Assembly (NCBI RefSeq): GCF_900115265.1
Contig: NZ_FOVU01000021.1
Location: forward strand, 1 to 55,786
Direction of reading: 5' to 3'
Source of the DNA: Bradyrhizobium sp. Ghvi
GTDB taxonomy: Bacteria > Pseudomonadota > Alphaproteobacteria > Rhizobiales > Xanthobacteraceae
Length of the DNA: 55,786 nt
Made by a program: the position numbers and the translations under genes. Shown one piece after another: positions 19,149-27,654 of the stretch. The stretch's first letter is position 1. The number at the start of each line of letters is the position of its first letter. The notes below the pieces were generated by a model that was not told the DNA's origin, made no database searches, and worked only from the letters and a program-made list of their open reading frames with translations.

Positions 19149-19589
19149 GACTGAATCCTGAGGACGCTTGAGGCAAGCTGATAAGCTCTCGACGATCCGA
19201 GGACGCCGAGACTTAGAAACATGGGGTGCTCATTGGCCACTTCACGCAAGATTCTCCCTCGCATTAGACAACCAGCATTGCTTTACCATTCAGCTCCTAG
19301 TGCTGATTCTCGCCCTGCCCTCAGGATAAATGACCACAAACTCGTGTAGAGGTCAGCGGGAACCGCATCGACGACTGTCAGGCTTCGCCATCTACCATCT
19401 GTTTACGCACCTATTACCAAGCTGCTGAAGCCGAAATTCCCTAATGTCGTGCCTGACAGCTCAGAAATTCTGCAATTGAACGGAAAACTCATCGCCTTTT
19501 CATTCAGCGGTCGACCGCCGAATGTACTTGAGCAGGGCACGAGAGATGATTTGAGCCCGGAAACGTTCGAGCTGGCACGGTACCGATGA
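19149..19589. other. Gap with paired box copy E
   Basis: About 440 bases with no gene recognised. The only structured element seen is the paired box at 19433-19473. Confidence 0.5.
19433..19473 (+). promoter_or_regulatory. 41-bp paired box, copy E
   Basis: GAAATTC-CC-TAAT on the left; the right box TCAGAAATTCTGC keeps all but the first base of the consensus. Preceded by AAGCC as in copies F and J. It lies 285 bp upstream of folD. Confidence 0.75.
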
Positions 19590-20520
19590 AGTCTTGCTGC
19601 TTATCACCTACCTAGGATTCAAAGAGGTTCAGAGCGTAAGAACCGAAGACCACGTTGCGCGTGGCGGCTTGACACAATCGGGGGCTGTTGCCGGTCTGAT
19701 AGATACTCTGCTCTTGTTACGTATCCCACGTCGCGGCCCCGGAGCGACGCCTTCGGCCAGCTCGCGCATGCGTTTCGACAGCAGCGCCCGGCACTCCTGG
19801 CTGCAGGTCCTGGTCGTCCCCTGCATGACAACGGAGGGGCAGATGATGTTCGTCGCCTCGCCGCCATGGATGGTCCCGATTGTAATGACTGCGCCGGCGG
19901 CGACTGGCATCTCGCGCGAGACCACCTTCTGCACCTCATTGACCAAGGCGGCAGCGATTGCGTCCACGCCGTGATGCGGTGTCGCGCCATGGGCCATTTC
20001 GCCGGTGATGGTGAGCTTGAACTGGTCGGCGGATTTGCTTACCGCCCCTCTCCCGTGCACCGAATTTGCCGGTAGGAATCCCGAGACTGACGCGGAAGCC
20101 AACTGCTCGATCGAAGCCGCCCAGCAGCTTCTCCTGTTGCACCGAGCGGCTCCGCCTCCTCCGCCGGCTGGAACAAGACCCGCACCGGTGGAAGGCCAGC
20201 GCAGTGCCGAGCGCGATAGAGCCGTGCATGTCATGGCCGCAGGCATTCATAATGCCATCGACCTGCTAGCGATAGGGCAGATCCTCGCGCCTCCTGGATT
20301 GGGAGCGCATCGATGTCGCCACGCGCAGCAATCGACCGCTTCGGACCGGAGGCGGTGCCTTCGATGACGAAATAGAGGCCGGTGTTGCGGAATACCTTGA
20401 CTGCTTCGAGGCCGAAACGCTGCAGTATGCTGCGGATCTGCTCCTGCGTCTTCCATTCCGCGTTGGAGAACTCAGGCTCCCGATGCATGGCGTGACGCAG
20501 CTTGATCACGGCGTCGGACT
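19590..20520 (-). pseudogene. M20 amidohydrolase (hippurate hydrolase type), heavily damaged
   Basis: Recognisable pieces of an M20D amidohydrolase occur in three frames. The N-terminal part is MIKLRHAMHREPEFSNAEWK and GDIDALPIQEAR. The metal-site segment NACGHDMHGSIALGTALAFH follows after one inserted G and an in-frame TAG. A further shift precedes LFQPAEEAEPLG, and ITGEMAHGATPHHGVDAIAA is again in another frame. The C-terminal end is missing or scrambled. With at least three frame changes, a nonsense codon and internal loss, this is true decay and not a read error. An intact paralogue lies at 23620-24816. Confidence 0.8.
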
Positions 20521-20831
20521 TCCGACCGAAGGTCGTTACTGCGCCTGCTCATTGTTCAATCTCTAAACGCACTTGGGACGCCGGCATGAAAAAGAAAGCC
20601 GGTGAACTTCTGTCCAAGCGCACATCCATCAGGCGAATTTTTCATCTTAACGCAGGACTTCGTCATAGACGCCTGGACTAGCGACGTTGGAGGCGGACGG
20701 CCGACGCCGACCAGTCCATCGAATGTCATGCCGCAGCGAGCGGGTGCGCCGATGGCCTGGACGCCGATCGCTTAAAGTCTAATCGCTCCAATTGGGCGGC
20801 CTGCGTACCTCCTGGAGGGCGTCCCTGAAGA

Positions 20832-21557
20832 CTAAACCGTTACACACCCGCGCGCGACGGATGCGAACGTCATCCGGCACAGGGCGGTGATGTCATAGAC
20901 GGGCAGCCCTGTAATCCGGCGGATGGCGGGCGCAACCAAGGGGAAGACCGTGCATTCGAACAGGATTGCCGCGATTTCCGGGTGCGCAGTTCGGAGTCGC
21001 GCGATGCGGGCGGCCACTTCTTCCTCAATATCTTCAAGACTGGTCGGCAGCGGCGTACGCCTCATCTCGTTGTGCCACAATTTGCCGCCTTCGATTCCGC
21101 CGATAACCACCCGCGCCCGTGCTGCAGGATCGTCGAGCCCGAGCAGATCTTCTCCGCAATGCGTTGAATCGAAGGTTACGACGGCAAGCTTCGAGGCAGC
21201 TGGCAGCTGGCGGAGCAACGCCGGCAACAGGAGTAGACTAGACAGCACAACAGGGACTTTCACCGACGCGGCCACCGCCGCCTGATACCGAACAGTGAAG
21301 CCGCAGTTGGAGCTTATTGCGACGGCGCCTCGTTCGACCAAGCGTCGGGCAGCCGCGATGTAGGCCGAGTCCAGCTCTGGCTTGCCTCGAATGACATCGT
21401 CGCCATAAGCACCAGCGACGGTTTCCGAGATAGTTGGAAAACCGAAGGTAGCTGGACTTCGCATCGATCCCGCCGGCGGCGTCGGTGGTGTGACGTCGGG
21501 GGGAAGCGCGCGATCTAGGAGTAGGATACCGAGGGAGGGCAAATCTACTGTCGTCAT
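20832..21557 (-). CDS. Asp/Glu racemase-superfamily protein
   Basis: About 241 residues of the two-cysteine aspartate/glutamate/hydantoin racemase superfamily, which also contains arylmalonate decarboxylase and EutA of ectoine use. The two catalytic cysteines sit in AISSNCGFTVRYQ and LFECTVFPLVAPAIRR. The N-terminal LGILLLDR opens the first beta-alpha unit. The start is placed at ATG 21557 (MTTVDLPSLG); the frame continues upstream to 21683, but that part would read through paired box copy L and lacks family likeness. No strong Shine-Dalgarno sequence is seen. It may racemise or isomerise an amino acid or hydantoin; nearby carbamoylase and N-formyl amidohydrolase genes fit an N-acyl/hydantoin theme. 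Confidence 0.8.
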   Translation of the reverse strand: MTTVDLPSLGILLLDRALPPDVTPPTPPAGSMRSPATFGFPTISETVAGAYGDDVIRGKPELDSAYIAAARRLVERGAVAISSNCGFTVRYQAAVAASVKVPVVLSSLLLLPALLRQLPAASKLAVVTFDSTHCGEDLLGLDDPAARARVVIGGIEGGKLWHNEMRRTPLPTSLEDIEEEVAARIARLRTAHPEIAAILFECTVFPLVAPAIRRITGLPVYDITALCRMTFASVARGCVTV

Positions 21558-21584
21558 CAGCACATAATAGCAAATGTCAAAGTC

Positions 21585-21625
21585 GATATTGAGCAATGGC
21601 AGGGTTCGTTGCGCCGGATTTCTGC
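21585..21625 (+). promoter_or_regulatory. 41-bp paired box, weak copy L
   Basis: The left box is poor (GATATTG-AG-CAAT), but the right box GCCGGATTTCTGC matches 10 of 13 and the length is exactly 41 bp. It ends 28 bp upstream of the racemase start. It is a weaker call than A to H. Confidence 0.4.
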
Positions 21626-21871
21626 GGCCGATTGCCTGGCTAGTAGCGCAGGAAAGCGTCACACTTCCCAATTGGTCGCGCAAAGTCGGCGCGATGAGCT
21701 ATACATCGGGCAATGTCGGCTTTGACGCTTGTTAGGCTGCCTCCACGACAATCCGCACGATCCGTGAACGAGGCGGAACACTACATCATCCGGTGGCTCC
21801 CCAGCCAACCTCTGTTTTAGTTTATTCCCCATCGCCCCAAAGGTTTTTTGCGGACCCCATCAGGAACCAGC

Positions 21872-22018
21872 ATGCCGGATATTGACGCCGACCGTTTCCT
21901 CGCGGACCTCACCGATCTTCGCCAGATCGGCAGCTACAAAACCGGCGTCCACCGTCCCACCTTCGTTCGCCCGCCTCGCGGTGCGATGCCCCCGCCTTCA
22001 CCGCGGCCCAAACCCTAA
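21872..22018 (+). pseudogene. N-carbamoyl amino acid hydrolase (M20), N-terminal fragment
   Basis: The frame starting at ATG 21872 gives MPDIDADRFLADLTDLRQIG followed by SYKTGVHRPTF. That is the characteristic first 31 residues of beta-ureidopropionase/N-carbamoyl-L-amino-acid hydrolases. An AGGAACC sequence precedes the ATG. After HRPTF the likeness ends in proline-rich nonsense and a stop at 22018; the remaining roughly 380 residues are absent. It is a truncated gene on the plus strand beside the racemase, which hints at a former hydantoin-use unit. Confidence 0.65.
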
Positions 22019-22139
22019 CCCGAAGATCCAGCGAGAGAGCCTTCGACATGCCTGCCGGCCTCCAGTTCCGGCAGGCAGCTTGAATCATCTCACCGCTGAT
22101 TTGGGAATCTCTTTCGATTCATTCAGCTCGGCGGATGCT

Positions 22140-22613
22140 CTAGCGGGTGCGATCGACGATACCGTTCAGTTCTACGATCGCGTCACATTCCACCGCGAAT
22201 AGCCTCGGAAGCGCGAATACGCCAACGCTTGTCCTTGCGTGACCGCCAACTTCTGGTCCAAGGACCTCGATTAATGCCTCTGAGCATCCGTTAACAATTT
22301 TCGGGATATCGGTAAATTCTCGTGCGCACCGCACATAGCCCGTCACCCGCAGGATTTTCTTGACTAATGAAAGGTCGCCGGCGACTGCATCGGTGATTTG
22401 TGCTATCAGGTTGAGCCCGCACAGGCGGGCCGCCATCACGCCTTGTTCAGTGCTCAGATCTTCGCCAACGATACCTCTCACAGAGACCATTGGGTGATCG
22501 GAGACTTGGCCCGAGACAAACAATTGGGTGCCGCTTATGACCCAGGGCTGGTAAAGAGCAGAGGCTCGCCGAGCCGGCGGAATTTCGGTAATTGTACGTT
22601 TAAGGTCAGTCAT
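22140..22613 (-). CDS. RidA (YjgF/Rid) family protein
   Basis: 157-residue member of the Rid superfamily, whose canonical members hydrolyse reactive enamine/imine intermediates made by PLP dehydratases and amine oxidases. The conserved trimer-interface arginine lies in HARTSVGVFALPRLFAVECD. It is somewhat longer than RidA proper (about 128), so it probably belongs to a Rid4-7 subgroup tied to specific catabolic pathways. It lies 141 bases downstream of the N-formylglutamate amidohydrolase gene, with a TTGGC repeat in between. A role in clearing imines from the dehydratases or FAD oxidases here is inferred. Confidence 0.85.
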   Translation of the reverse strand: MTDLKRTITEIPPARRASALYQPWVISGTQLFVSGQVSDHPMVSVRGIVGEDLSTEQGVMAARLCGLNLIAQITDAVAGDLSLVKKILRVTGYVRCAREFTDIPKIVNGCSEALIEVLGPEVGGHARTSVGVFALPRLFAVECDAIVELNGIVDRTR

Positions 22614-22670
22614 TGTTCAGTTCACACGCTCAGCACCAGTGATTTGACCAAGAGCGTTGCACGTTCGATC

Positions 22671-22695
22671 TTGGCTTGGCTTGGCTTGGCTTGGC
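22671..22695. repeat. Pentanucleotide tandem repeat TTGGC x5
   Basis: Five perfect copies of TTGGC lie 58 bp upstream of the RidA-family start. The unit length is not a multiple of three and the array lies outside coding sequence, so slipped-strand changes would alter promoter or leader spacing and not a reading frame. Confidence 0.85.
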
Positions 22696-22754
22696 TCACC
22701 CCGGCCGCATGACTCGCGCTGTAACCTTCGCCATGACCTAGCTCTGCTGGTCAG

Positions 22755-23558
22755 CTATGACATAGCATCTCGAGGCTTCACCCTCTCCACCGCAGCACGG
22801 ATTGTGCTGGAAACGATGTGCGCCCACTTCGTTTGTCCCGCCTCGTCGGAAATGAGATCACTTCTGACTTCGACGAGAACATGTGGAATTCCTCGGCGCT
22901 CGCCATGCACAGGTATGGCGTAGTCTTCCATATCGGTGACAGGATAGGGATCATTGAAGCCAACATTCACGGCCGGATAAGCAGCACGTACTTCGAAGAG
23001 CATCGCCTTTGCGAGGCGATCGTCTCTATTGCAAGAAATGCAAAATTCAATCTCTCGCACTTCGCCCGTGCGCCGCATGATCGGTGTAAAGCTATGAATT
23101 GTCAGAAGTACTGGTTGTTGTCCCCGGGCCGTCACGCGATCTAGGCCGGCTGAAACTGCTTCGTGAAATGGTCGATGGATCTGTTCGAAACGGAGACTCT
23201 GTTCTTCCCGCGTCAACCCAAGGTTCCCAGGAATTTTGGTGCCATCGCTCACCTCTGGAATCAAGTCCGCAGCTTCGGGCGGGCGATTGCAATCAACGAC
23301 CAACCTGCTGTACGGTTGGATAAATAGCGGTGCGCAAAGAGCACTGGCGACGCGGCGGGCCACGGCTTCCGCTCCGACATCGTAGGCGATGTGCCTATCC
23401 ATCTCGCTGCGATCTACCCCGAGATCTCCAAGGCATTTTGGAACTTTTCTTCCTCCATGCTCACACATCAGGAGAAATTCGCTATGAGCTTTTGCGTGAA
23501 GGATCTCGACTGGTGAGGGGTCATCATTACCCAGATAAAAGCTGCCGCGCTCGCTCAT
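22755..23558 (-). CDS. N-formylglutamate amidohydrolase family protein
   Basis: 267-residue member of the HutG-type amidohydrolase family, which releases formate from N-formyl-L-glutamate. The start of the domain reads LLMCEHGGRKVPKCLGDLGV, and DRHIAYDVGAEAVARRV follows with the metal-site residues. LVVDCNRPPEA and TIHSFTP are further family motifs, and RGIPHVLVEVRSDLI closes the domain. No other histidine-utilisation gene is present, so it may act on another N-formyl or N-acyl amino acid. It follows the M20 amidohydrolase by 61 bases, probably in one transcript with the amino-acid ABC transporter. Confidence 0.88.
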   Translation of the reverse strand: MSERGSFYLGNDDPSPVEILHAKAHSEFLLMCEHGGRKVPKCLGDLGVDRSEMDRHIAYDVGAEAVARRVASALCAPLFIQPYSRLVVDCNRPPEAADLIPEVSDGTKIPGNLGLTREEQSLRFEQIHRPFHEAVSAGLDRVTARGQQPVLLTIHSFTPIMRRTGEVREIEFCISCNRDDRLAKAMLFEVRAAYPAVNVGFNDPYPVTDMEDYAIPVHGERRGIPHVLVEVRSDLISDEAGQTKWAHIVSSTIRAAVERVKPRDAMS

Positions 23559-23619
23559 TGCCTGCTTTCTAATGTCCTATAGTGTCTGCTCTGTCGTCCG
23601 CACGTGAAACTACCCGACT

Positions 23620-24816
23620 TTACGCGCGGGCGCCGCCAAGCCACTGCCGTGCTAGCTCGACATAGTAGGTGGATCCCACTGGCAGTATTTCGTCATTGAA
23701 GTCATAACTCGTGTTGTGGAGACTGCAGGGGCCTGGTCCGTGGCCCAGTTCGCGGTGCTCGCCATTTCCAGCGCCCAAAAAGGCGAAAGAACCGGGACGC
23801 GCCTGTAGCATGTAGGCGAAGTCCTCACCGCCCATTGATGGCTCGACGTCGAGGTTGACCTTGCTTTCACCAACAATCGATTTCATGACTTTAGCCGCAA
23901 ACTGCGTTTCATCCGGTGAATTGATCGTCGGCGCACAACGCCTGACCTTCAGTTCGCCCTTACATTCATTCGCTTCAGCGACGCTCCCAACGATTGTACG
24001 CATCCGCGATTCAATAAGGTCTAGCGTCGCTTCGCTAAATGCTCTTACGGTACCGCCGATTGTCACGATATCCGGGATAACGTTTCTGGCCTCGCCTCCA
24101 TGAAACTGAGTGACCGAAAGTACCGCGGTATCGAGCGGCTTTTTATTGCGCGTGATGATTCCCTGCAGCGCGGTCACGAGCTGCGCACCAGTTAGGACCG
24201 GGTCCTTCCCGTCTTGCGGGAAAGCAGCGTGTGCGCCGACGCCGATAATGCGAATATCAAACTCCGCGCTCCCCGCGAGGATTGGGCCTGGCCGGACGCC
24301 GAAAGTGTTAAGAGGCGTGCCCGGCGAATTGTGCAGTCCAAAAACAGCGTCGACCGGGAACTTGTCGAAAATCCCCTCGTCGATCATGACCTTTGCGCCC
24401 GATCCATTTTCCTCCGCAGGCGAAAAGATCAACACGATCGTGCCATCAAAGTCTCGGCTCTTCGCCAGGTAGCGAGCGGCGCCGAGGAGCATCGCCATGT
24501 GCCCGTCGTGACCACAGGCATGCATCTTGCCAGGGTACTGCGAGCGATGAGCGAACGTATTGAGCTCGTGCATCGGCAACGCATCCATGTCGGCGCGCAA
24601 GCCCACGGAACGATTGCCGTGCCCTGCGCGCAGAACTCCAACGACACCCGTACGGGCAAGGCCACGATGCACCTCAATGCCGTACCCCTCCAACGTCTTT
24701 GCGACGCGCTCCGAGGTTTGCTCTTCCTCAAAGCTAAGCTCTGGATAAGCGTGGAACCAGCGGCGGAGGGCCTTCATCTCTTCTTGAGCAGATTGAATCT
24801 CCGGTATGATTTTCAT
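23620..24816 (-). CDS. M20 amidohydrolase (hippurate hydrolase/N-acyl amino acid amidohydrolase)
   Basis: 398-residue cytoplasmic metal-dependent amidohydrolase that would deacylate an N-acyl or N-benzoyl amino acid. It begins LRRWFHAYPELSFEEEQTSE; metal ligands lie in GLRADMDALPMHE and KMHACGHDGHMAMLLGAA. The catalytic Glu is in FSPAEENGSGAKVM, and the lid has GVGAHAAFPQDGKDPV. The C-terminal MGGEDFAYML and LHNTSYDFNDEI complete the family pattern. ATG 24816 has GAGG eight bases upstream. It lies 104 bases after the ABC ATPase, so the imported compound is a likely substrate or precursor. Confidence 0.92.
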   Translation of the reverse strand: MKIIPEIQSAQEEMKALRRWFHAYPELSFEEEQTSERVAKTLEGYGIEVHRGLARTGVVGVLRAGHGNRSVGLRADMDALPMHELNTFAHRSQYPGKMHACGHDGHMAMLLGAARYLAKSRDFDGTIVLIFSPAEENGSGAKVMIDEGIFDKFPVDAVFGLHNSPGTPLNTFGVRPGPILAGSAEFDIRIIGVGAHAAFPQDGKDPVLTGAQLVTALQGIITRNKKPLDTAVLSVTQFHGGEARNVIPDIVTIGGTVRAFSEATLDLIESRMRTIVGSVAEANECKGELKVRRCAPTINSPDETQFAAKVMKSIVGESKVNLDVEPSMGGEDFAYMLQARPGSFAFLGAGNGEHRELGHGPGPCSLHNTSYDFNDEILPVGSTYYVELARQWLGGARA

Positions 24817-24920
24817 TGAGGATCCTCGATTTGAGCTACCGGGACGCGCTTGCCCGCGTCGCCATGAACTTATTCTGCAACGAGAGGCACGGCGCGACTC
24901 TGAAGTTGGGGTGAGGCCCT

Positions 24921-25793
24921 TCAGTGCGATAAGATCTGGCTGAGGAAGAGCTTCGTTCTGTCGTGCTGCGGATTGGTAAAGAAATCCTGGGGCTTGCCCT
25001 CTTCGACGATCCGACCGGTGTCCATGAAGAGTACACGGTCCGCGACGGCACGTGCAAAGCCCATCTCGTGCGTGACGCAAACCATAGTCATGCCGTCGCG
25101 CGCCAGGCTGGTCATCGTCTCCAACACTTCAGCAACCATTTCCGGATCGAGCGACGAGGTCGGTTCATCGAACAGCATGACCGCAGGCTCCATGCAGAGC
25201 GAGCGGGCGATTGCAACACGCTGCTGCTGTCCTCCGGAGAGCTGAACCGGGTACTTGTCCGCCTGTTCTGGAATGCGCACGCGCTCGAGGAATCTCAAGG
25301 CGTTCCGCCTTGCTGCGGTCTCGGGCATCCCCTTGATCCACATCGGACCAACCATGCAATTCATCAGCACAGTCATATGTGGAAAGAGATTAAAGTGCTG
25401 AAAGACCATGCCGACGTTCTTCCGAACTTCGCCCACGTTGCGCATTTTGTTGTGCAGCCTGATCCCGTTCACGATGATCTCGCCCTCCTGGTGCGCTTCA
25501 AGCCGGTTGAAGCAGCGGATCAGGGTTGATTTCCCCGATCCGGAGGGGCCGCAAATGACGATGCGCTCACCCTTGCGAACATTGAGATTGATGTCCGTCA
25601 AAACCCTGAAGGTCCCGTACCACTTCGATACCTTCCTCGCTTCGATAATCTTGTCCTCGGCCACCGCCGCTTGCTCCTGGCGAAATGACGCTCGACCCGG
25701 GATCGAATCAGCTTGAGGCAGATCCACGGGCACCTCAGAGATGAGGCGCGACATTGAAACGTTCTTGGCTTCGTTGCCCTGGCCGACGTTCAT
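24921..25793 (-). CDS. Polar amino acid ABC transporter ATP-binding protein (GlnQ type)
   Basis: ATPase of a family-3 amino acid importer, about 290 residues. Walker A GPSGSGKSTLIRCFNRLE, Q-loop FQHFNLFPHMTV, signature LSGGQQQRVAIARSL, Walker B AVMLFDEPTSSLDPE and H-loop THEMGFARAVADRV are all intact. The first 46 or so residues before IEARKVSKWYG are not part of the usual domain: they come from a 129-bp tandem duplication of the permease/ATPase junction. ATG 25793 overlaps the permease stop (ATGA), so translation is coupled. Confidence 0.9.
   Translation of the reverse strand: MNVGQGNEAKNVSMSRLISEVPVDLPQADSIPGRASFRQEQAAVAEDKIIEARKVSKWYGTFRVLTDINLNVRKGERIVICGPSGSGKSTLIRCFNRLEAHQEGEIIVNGIRLHNKMRNVGEVRKNVGMVFQHFNLFPHMTVLMNCMVGPMWIKGMPETAARRNALRFLERVRIPEQADKYPVQLSGGQQQRVAIARSLCMEPAVMLFDEPTSSLDPEMVAEVLETMTSLARDGMTMVCVTHEMGFARAVADRVLFMDTGRIVEEGKPQDFFTNPQHDRTKLFLSQILSH
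25670..25723. repeat. Tandem duplication, unit 1 (inside ATPase 5' end)
   Basis: This 54-bp segment matches 25799-25852 at 45 of 54 positions, 129 bp (43 codons) apart and in the same frame. It encodes LPQADSIPGRASFRQEQAA in the ATPase N-terminal extension. Confidence 0.75.
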
Positions 25794-26764
25794 CGCGCCT
25801 TGCTCCTGGCGAAACGTCGCTCGACTCGAGACTGAACAAGCTCGAGGCAGATTGACATAAGCCAATAGATGACGGCGGCCGATATCAGCATCTCCATGTG
25901 ATGGAAACTGTCCTGACCAACCGTGCGGGCAAGGAACGTCAGCTCCCAAACGCCGATGGCCGAGACAAGCGAACTGTCTTTCAGCATCGCAATGAACATG
26001 TTGCCCATTGGAGGAACGATCACAGGAAGCGCCTGGGGCAGGATGATCCTGCGCATCGTGAGGCTGAACCCGAAACCCATGGATCGGGATGCCTCCCATT
26101 GGCCGCGGTCAATGCTCAGAATGCCCGAACGGAAGATTTCCGTCATGTATGCCCCGACGCAGAGCGAAAGCGCCAGCACACCTGCAGGGACGGCATCAAT
26201 CACAAATCCCAGTTGCGGCAGACCGAGATAGATCAGGTAGATCTGCATGAGGAGCGGCATGCCGCGAAAGAACGAGGTGTAAAAGCTGGCGATGGCGTAC
26301 GCAAAACCATTGCCTGAAAGCTTTGCAACGGCGGCCACGATCGCGACGATCGAAGCGAAGATGATCGAAATCGCCGAGATATAGATTGTCGTGACCAATC
26401 CCTGCGCGATGAGGAAGGGAAGCTTTTCCCGAATGAACGGCAGGCTCAAGTGAAAGGCTGCGAAAAACGCGAGAAGAAGAAGCAGCACTTCAAGCCAGAC
26501 AATGCCGATTTGGAGCCTGAGCGAGGCAAAGCCGATCAGCACCAGGTTCAGGCAGAAGATGGCGGCAATCGCGAACGCGATCGCAAAACGCCCGTAGAGG
26601 CCACTTTGCAGCGGATCGCCGATCACCGGCCGCATGAGTTCGCCAACCGCGGTACCCGTCAGGTTGAAGACAAGAAACAACAAGAGCACAAGCGCGAAGA
26701 TCGAGACGACAAACCACGGCTTGTGAACAAGCACCTCAGATTCAACAGTATCAGAATAGAGCAT
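25790..26764 (-). CDS. Polar amino acid ABC transporter permease
   Basis: Inner-membrane permease of the HisM/GlnP family, 324 residues. It has an N-terminal part with two or three extra hydrophobic segments, then the conserved core starting QGLVTTIYISAISIIFASIV. The coupling loop is SIDRGQWEASRSMGFGFSLT, the typical EAA motif of amino acid permeases. Only one permease is present, so it probably forms a homodimer. It starts 56 bases after the binding-protein stop. Its 3' end is duplicated into the ATPase gene. Confidence 0.92.
   Translation of the reverse strand: MLYSDTVESEVLVHKPWFVVSIFALVLLLFLVFNLTGTAVGELMRPVIGDPLQSGLYGRFAIAFAIAAIFCLNLVLIGFASLRLQIGIVWLEVLLLLLAFFAAFHLSLPFIREKLPFLIAQGLVTTIYISAISIIFASIVAIVAAVAKLSGNGFAYAIASFYTSFFRGMPLLMQIYLIYLGLPQLGFVIDAVPAGVLALSLCVGAYMTEIFRSGILSIDRGQWEASRSMGFGFSLTMRRIILPQALPVIVPPMGNMFIAMLKDSSLVSAIGVWELTFLARTVGQDSFHHMEMLISAAVIYWLMSICLELVQSRVERRFARSKAR
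25799..25852. repeat. Tandem duplication, unit 2 (permease 3' end)
   Basis: Partner of 25670-25723. Here it encodes the permease C-terminus (LELVQSRVERRFARSK) and, in the ATPase frame, LPRACSVSSRATFRQEQGA just before the ATPase start. Confidence 0.75.
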
Positions 26765-26820
26765 GCTTCGCCCTCAAAGGGCGGCCCAGCTAGTGCGGAC
26801 CGCCACCCGCCCACTTGGGC

Positions 26821-27654
26821 TTAATTTGCAACGGTGTAATCGGCCCCGTACCACTTTAGCGACAGCTCAGAGAGTGAGCCATCGTCCTTCATGCTTTTGA
26901 CGGCGGCCGCAATCTTGTCGTCAAATTCTTTGTCCCCGTGCAGGGTCGCGAAACTTGCCGGGGCGGAGAACAGCACGCCACCGAGGCGCTTGATCGGATA
27001 GCCGGATTTGATCGCCCTGCCCACTATCGGTGCCGGAGCGACGACCGCATCGAGACGAACACCATCGCCGAGACGAAGGTCGTCAAGTGCAATATTGGTG
27101 CTTTCGTAGGTCTTCACCTTGCCGGGCTTCAATTGAAATTCCACTGGCCGACCGCCGAGCCAGTCTGGCGTCAGGTTGCGATTGGTATAGGCCTCTTGCG
27201 TCGTGTTTGCGGTGACGCCGACTGTCTTCCCATCGAGATCGGAAAGCTGGTTCGCCTTACTGTCCTTGTGAACAACGGCAACCGACTGCCCATAGATGTA
27301 AATGACTGGGAAGCTGAGTTTTTCGGCACGCGCCTTGGTCGGCGTGATCTGACCAAGCGCCATGTCCCAACGGCCCTCCCACTTGGCTGCGGCGACAACG
27401 TCCCAGCCCGGCGTTACGAATTGGACCTGCACGCCCAGATATTTCGCGATGCCCTTGACGACGTCGACATCATAACCATCGAGCTGACCCTTATCGTTCA
27501 TGAATGATGCCGGCGGCCAGTCCACCCCGGCCGCCACTTTTAGAGTCTTTGTGGCGAGCACGCGATCGAGCACGGCACCCGCATTCGCGGGCAGAGCCGC
27601 CAGAGCCGCTGCGAGCGAAACTGCTACCGGCAACATTCTTGCAAGTCTGTTCAT
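26821..27654 (-). CDS. Amino acid ABC transporter substrate-binding protein (family 3)
   Basis: Periplasmic solute-binding protein of 277 residues with a Sec signal peptide of about 25 residues ending ALPANAGA. The family-3 pattern is clear: LKVAAGVDWPPASFMNDKGQ, then LDGYDVDVVKGIAKYLGVQV, and later LDGKTVGVTANTTQE. It supplies the permease/ATPase pair encoded next. Organisation resembles uptake systems for polar or modified amino acids. It is not the four-gene EhuABCD layout known for ectoine uptake in Sinorhizobium, so ectoine should not be assumed as substrate. Confidence 0.92.
   Translation of the reverse strand: MNRLARMLPVAVSLAAALAALPANAGAVLDRVLATKTLKVAAGVDWPPASFMNDKGQLDGYDVDVVKGIAKYLGVQVQFVTPGWDVVAAAKWEGRWDMALGQITPTKARAEKLSFPVIYIYGQSVAVVHKDSKANQLSDLDGKTVGVTANTTQEAYTNRNLTPDWLGGRPVEFQLKPGKVKTYESTNIALDDLRLGDGVRLDAVVAPAPIVGRAIKSGYPIKRLGGVLFSAPASFATLHGDKEFDDKIAAAVKSMKDDGSLSELSLKWYGADYTVAN

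Noticed and set aside
22580..22620. Good left box (GAATTTC-GG-TAAT) at the 5' end of the RidA gene
   Set aside because: It is inside coding sequence and has no right box at the required 31-bp spacing.
26821..27654. Assignment of the family-3 transporter as an ectoine (Ehu) system
   Set aside because: Only one permease gene is present, and the binding protein showed no Ehu-specific feature that I could identify.
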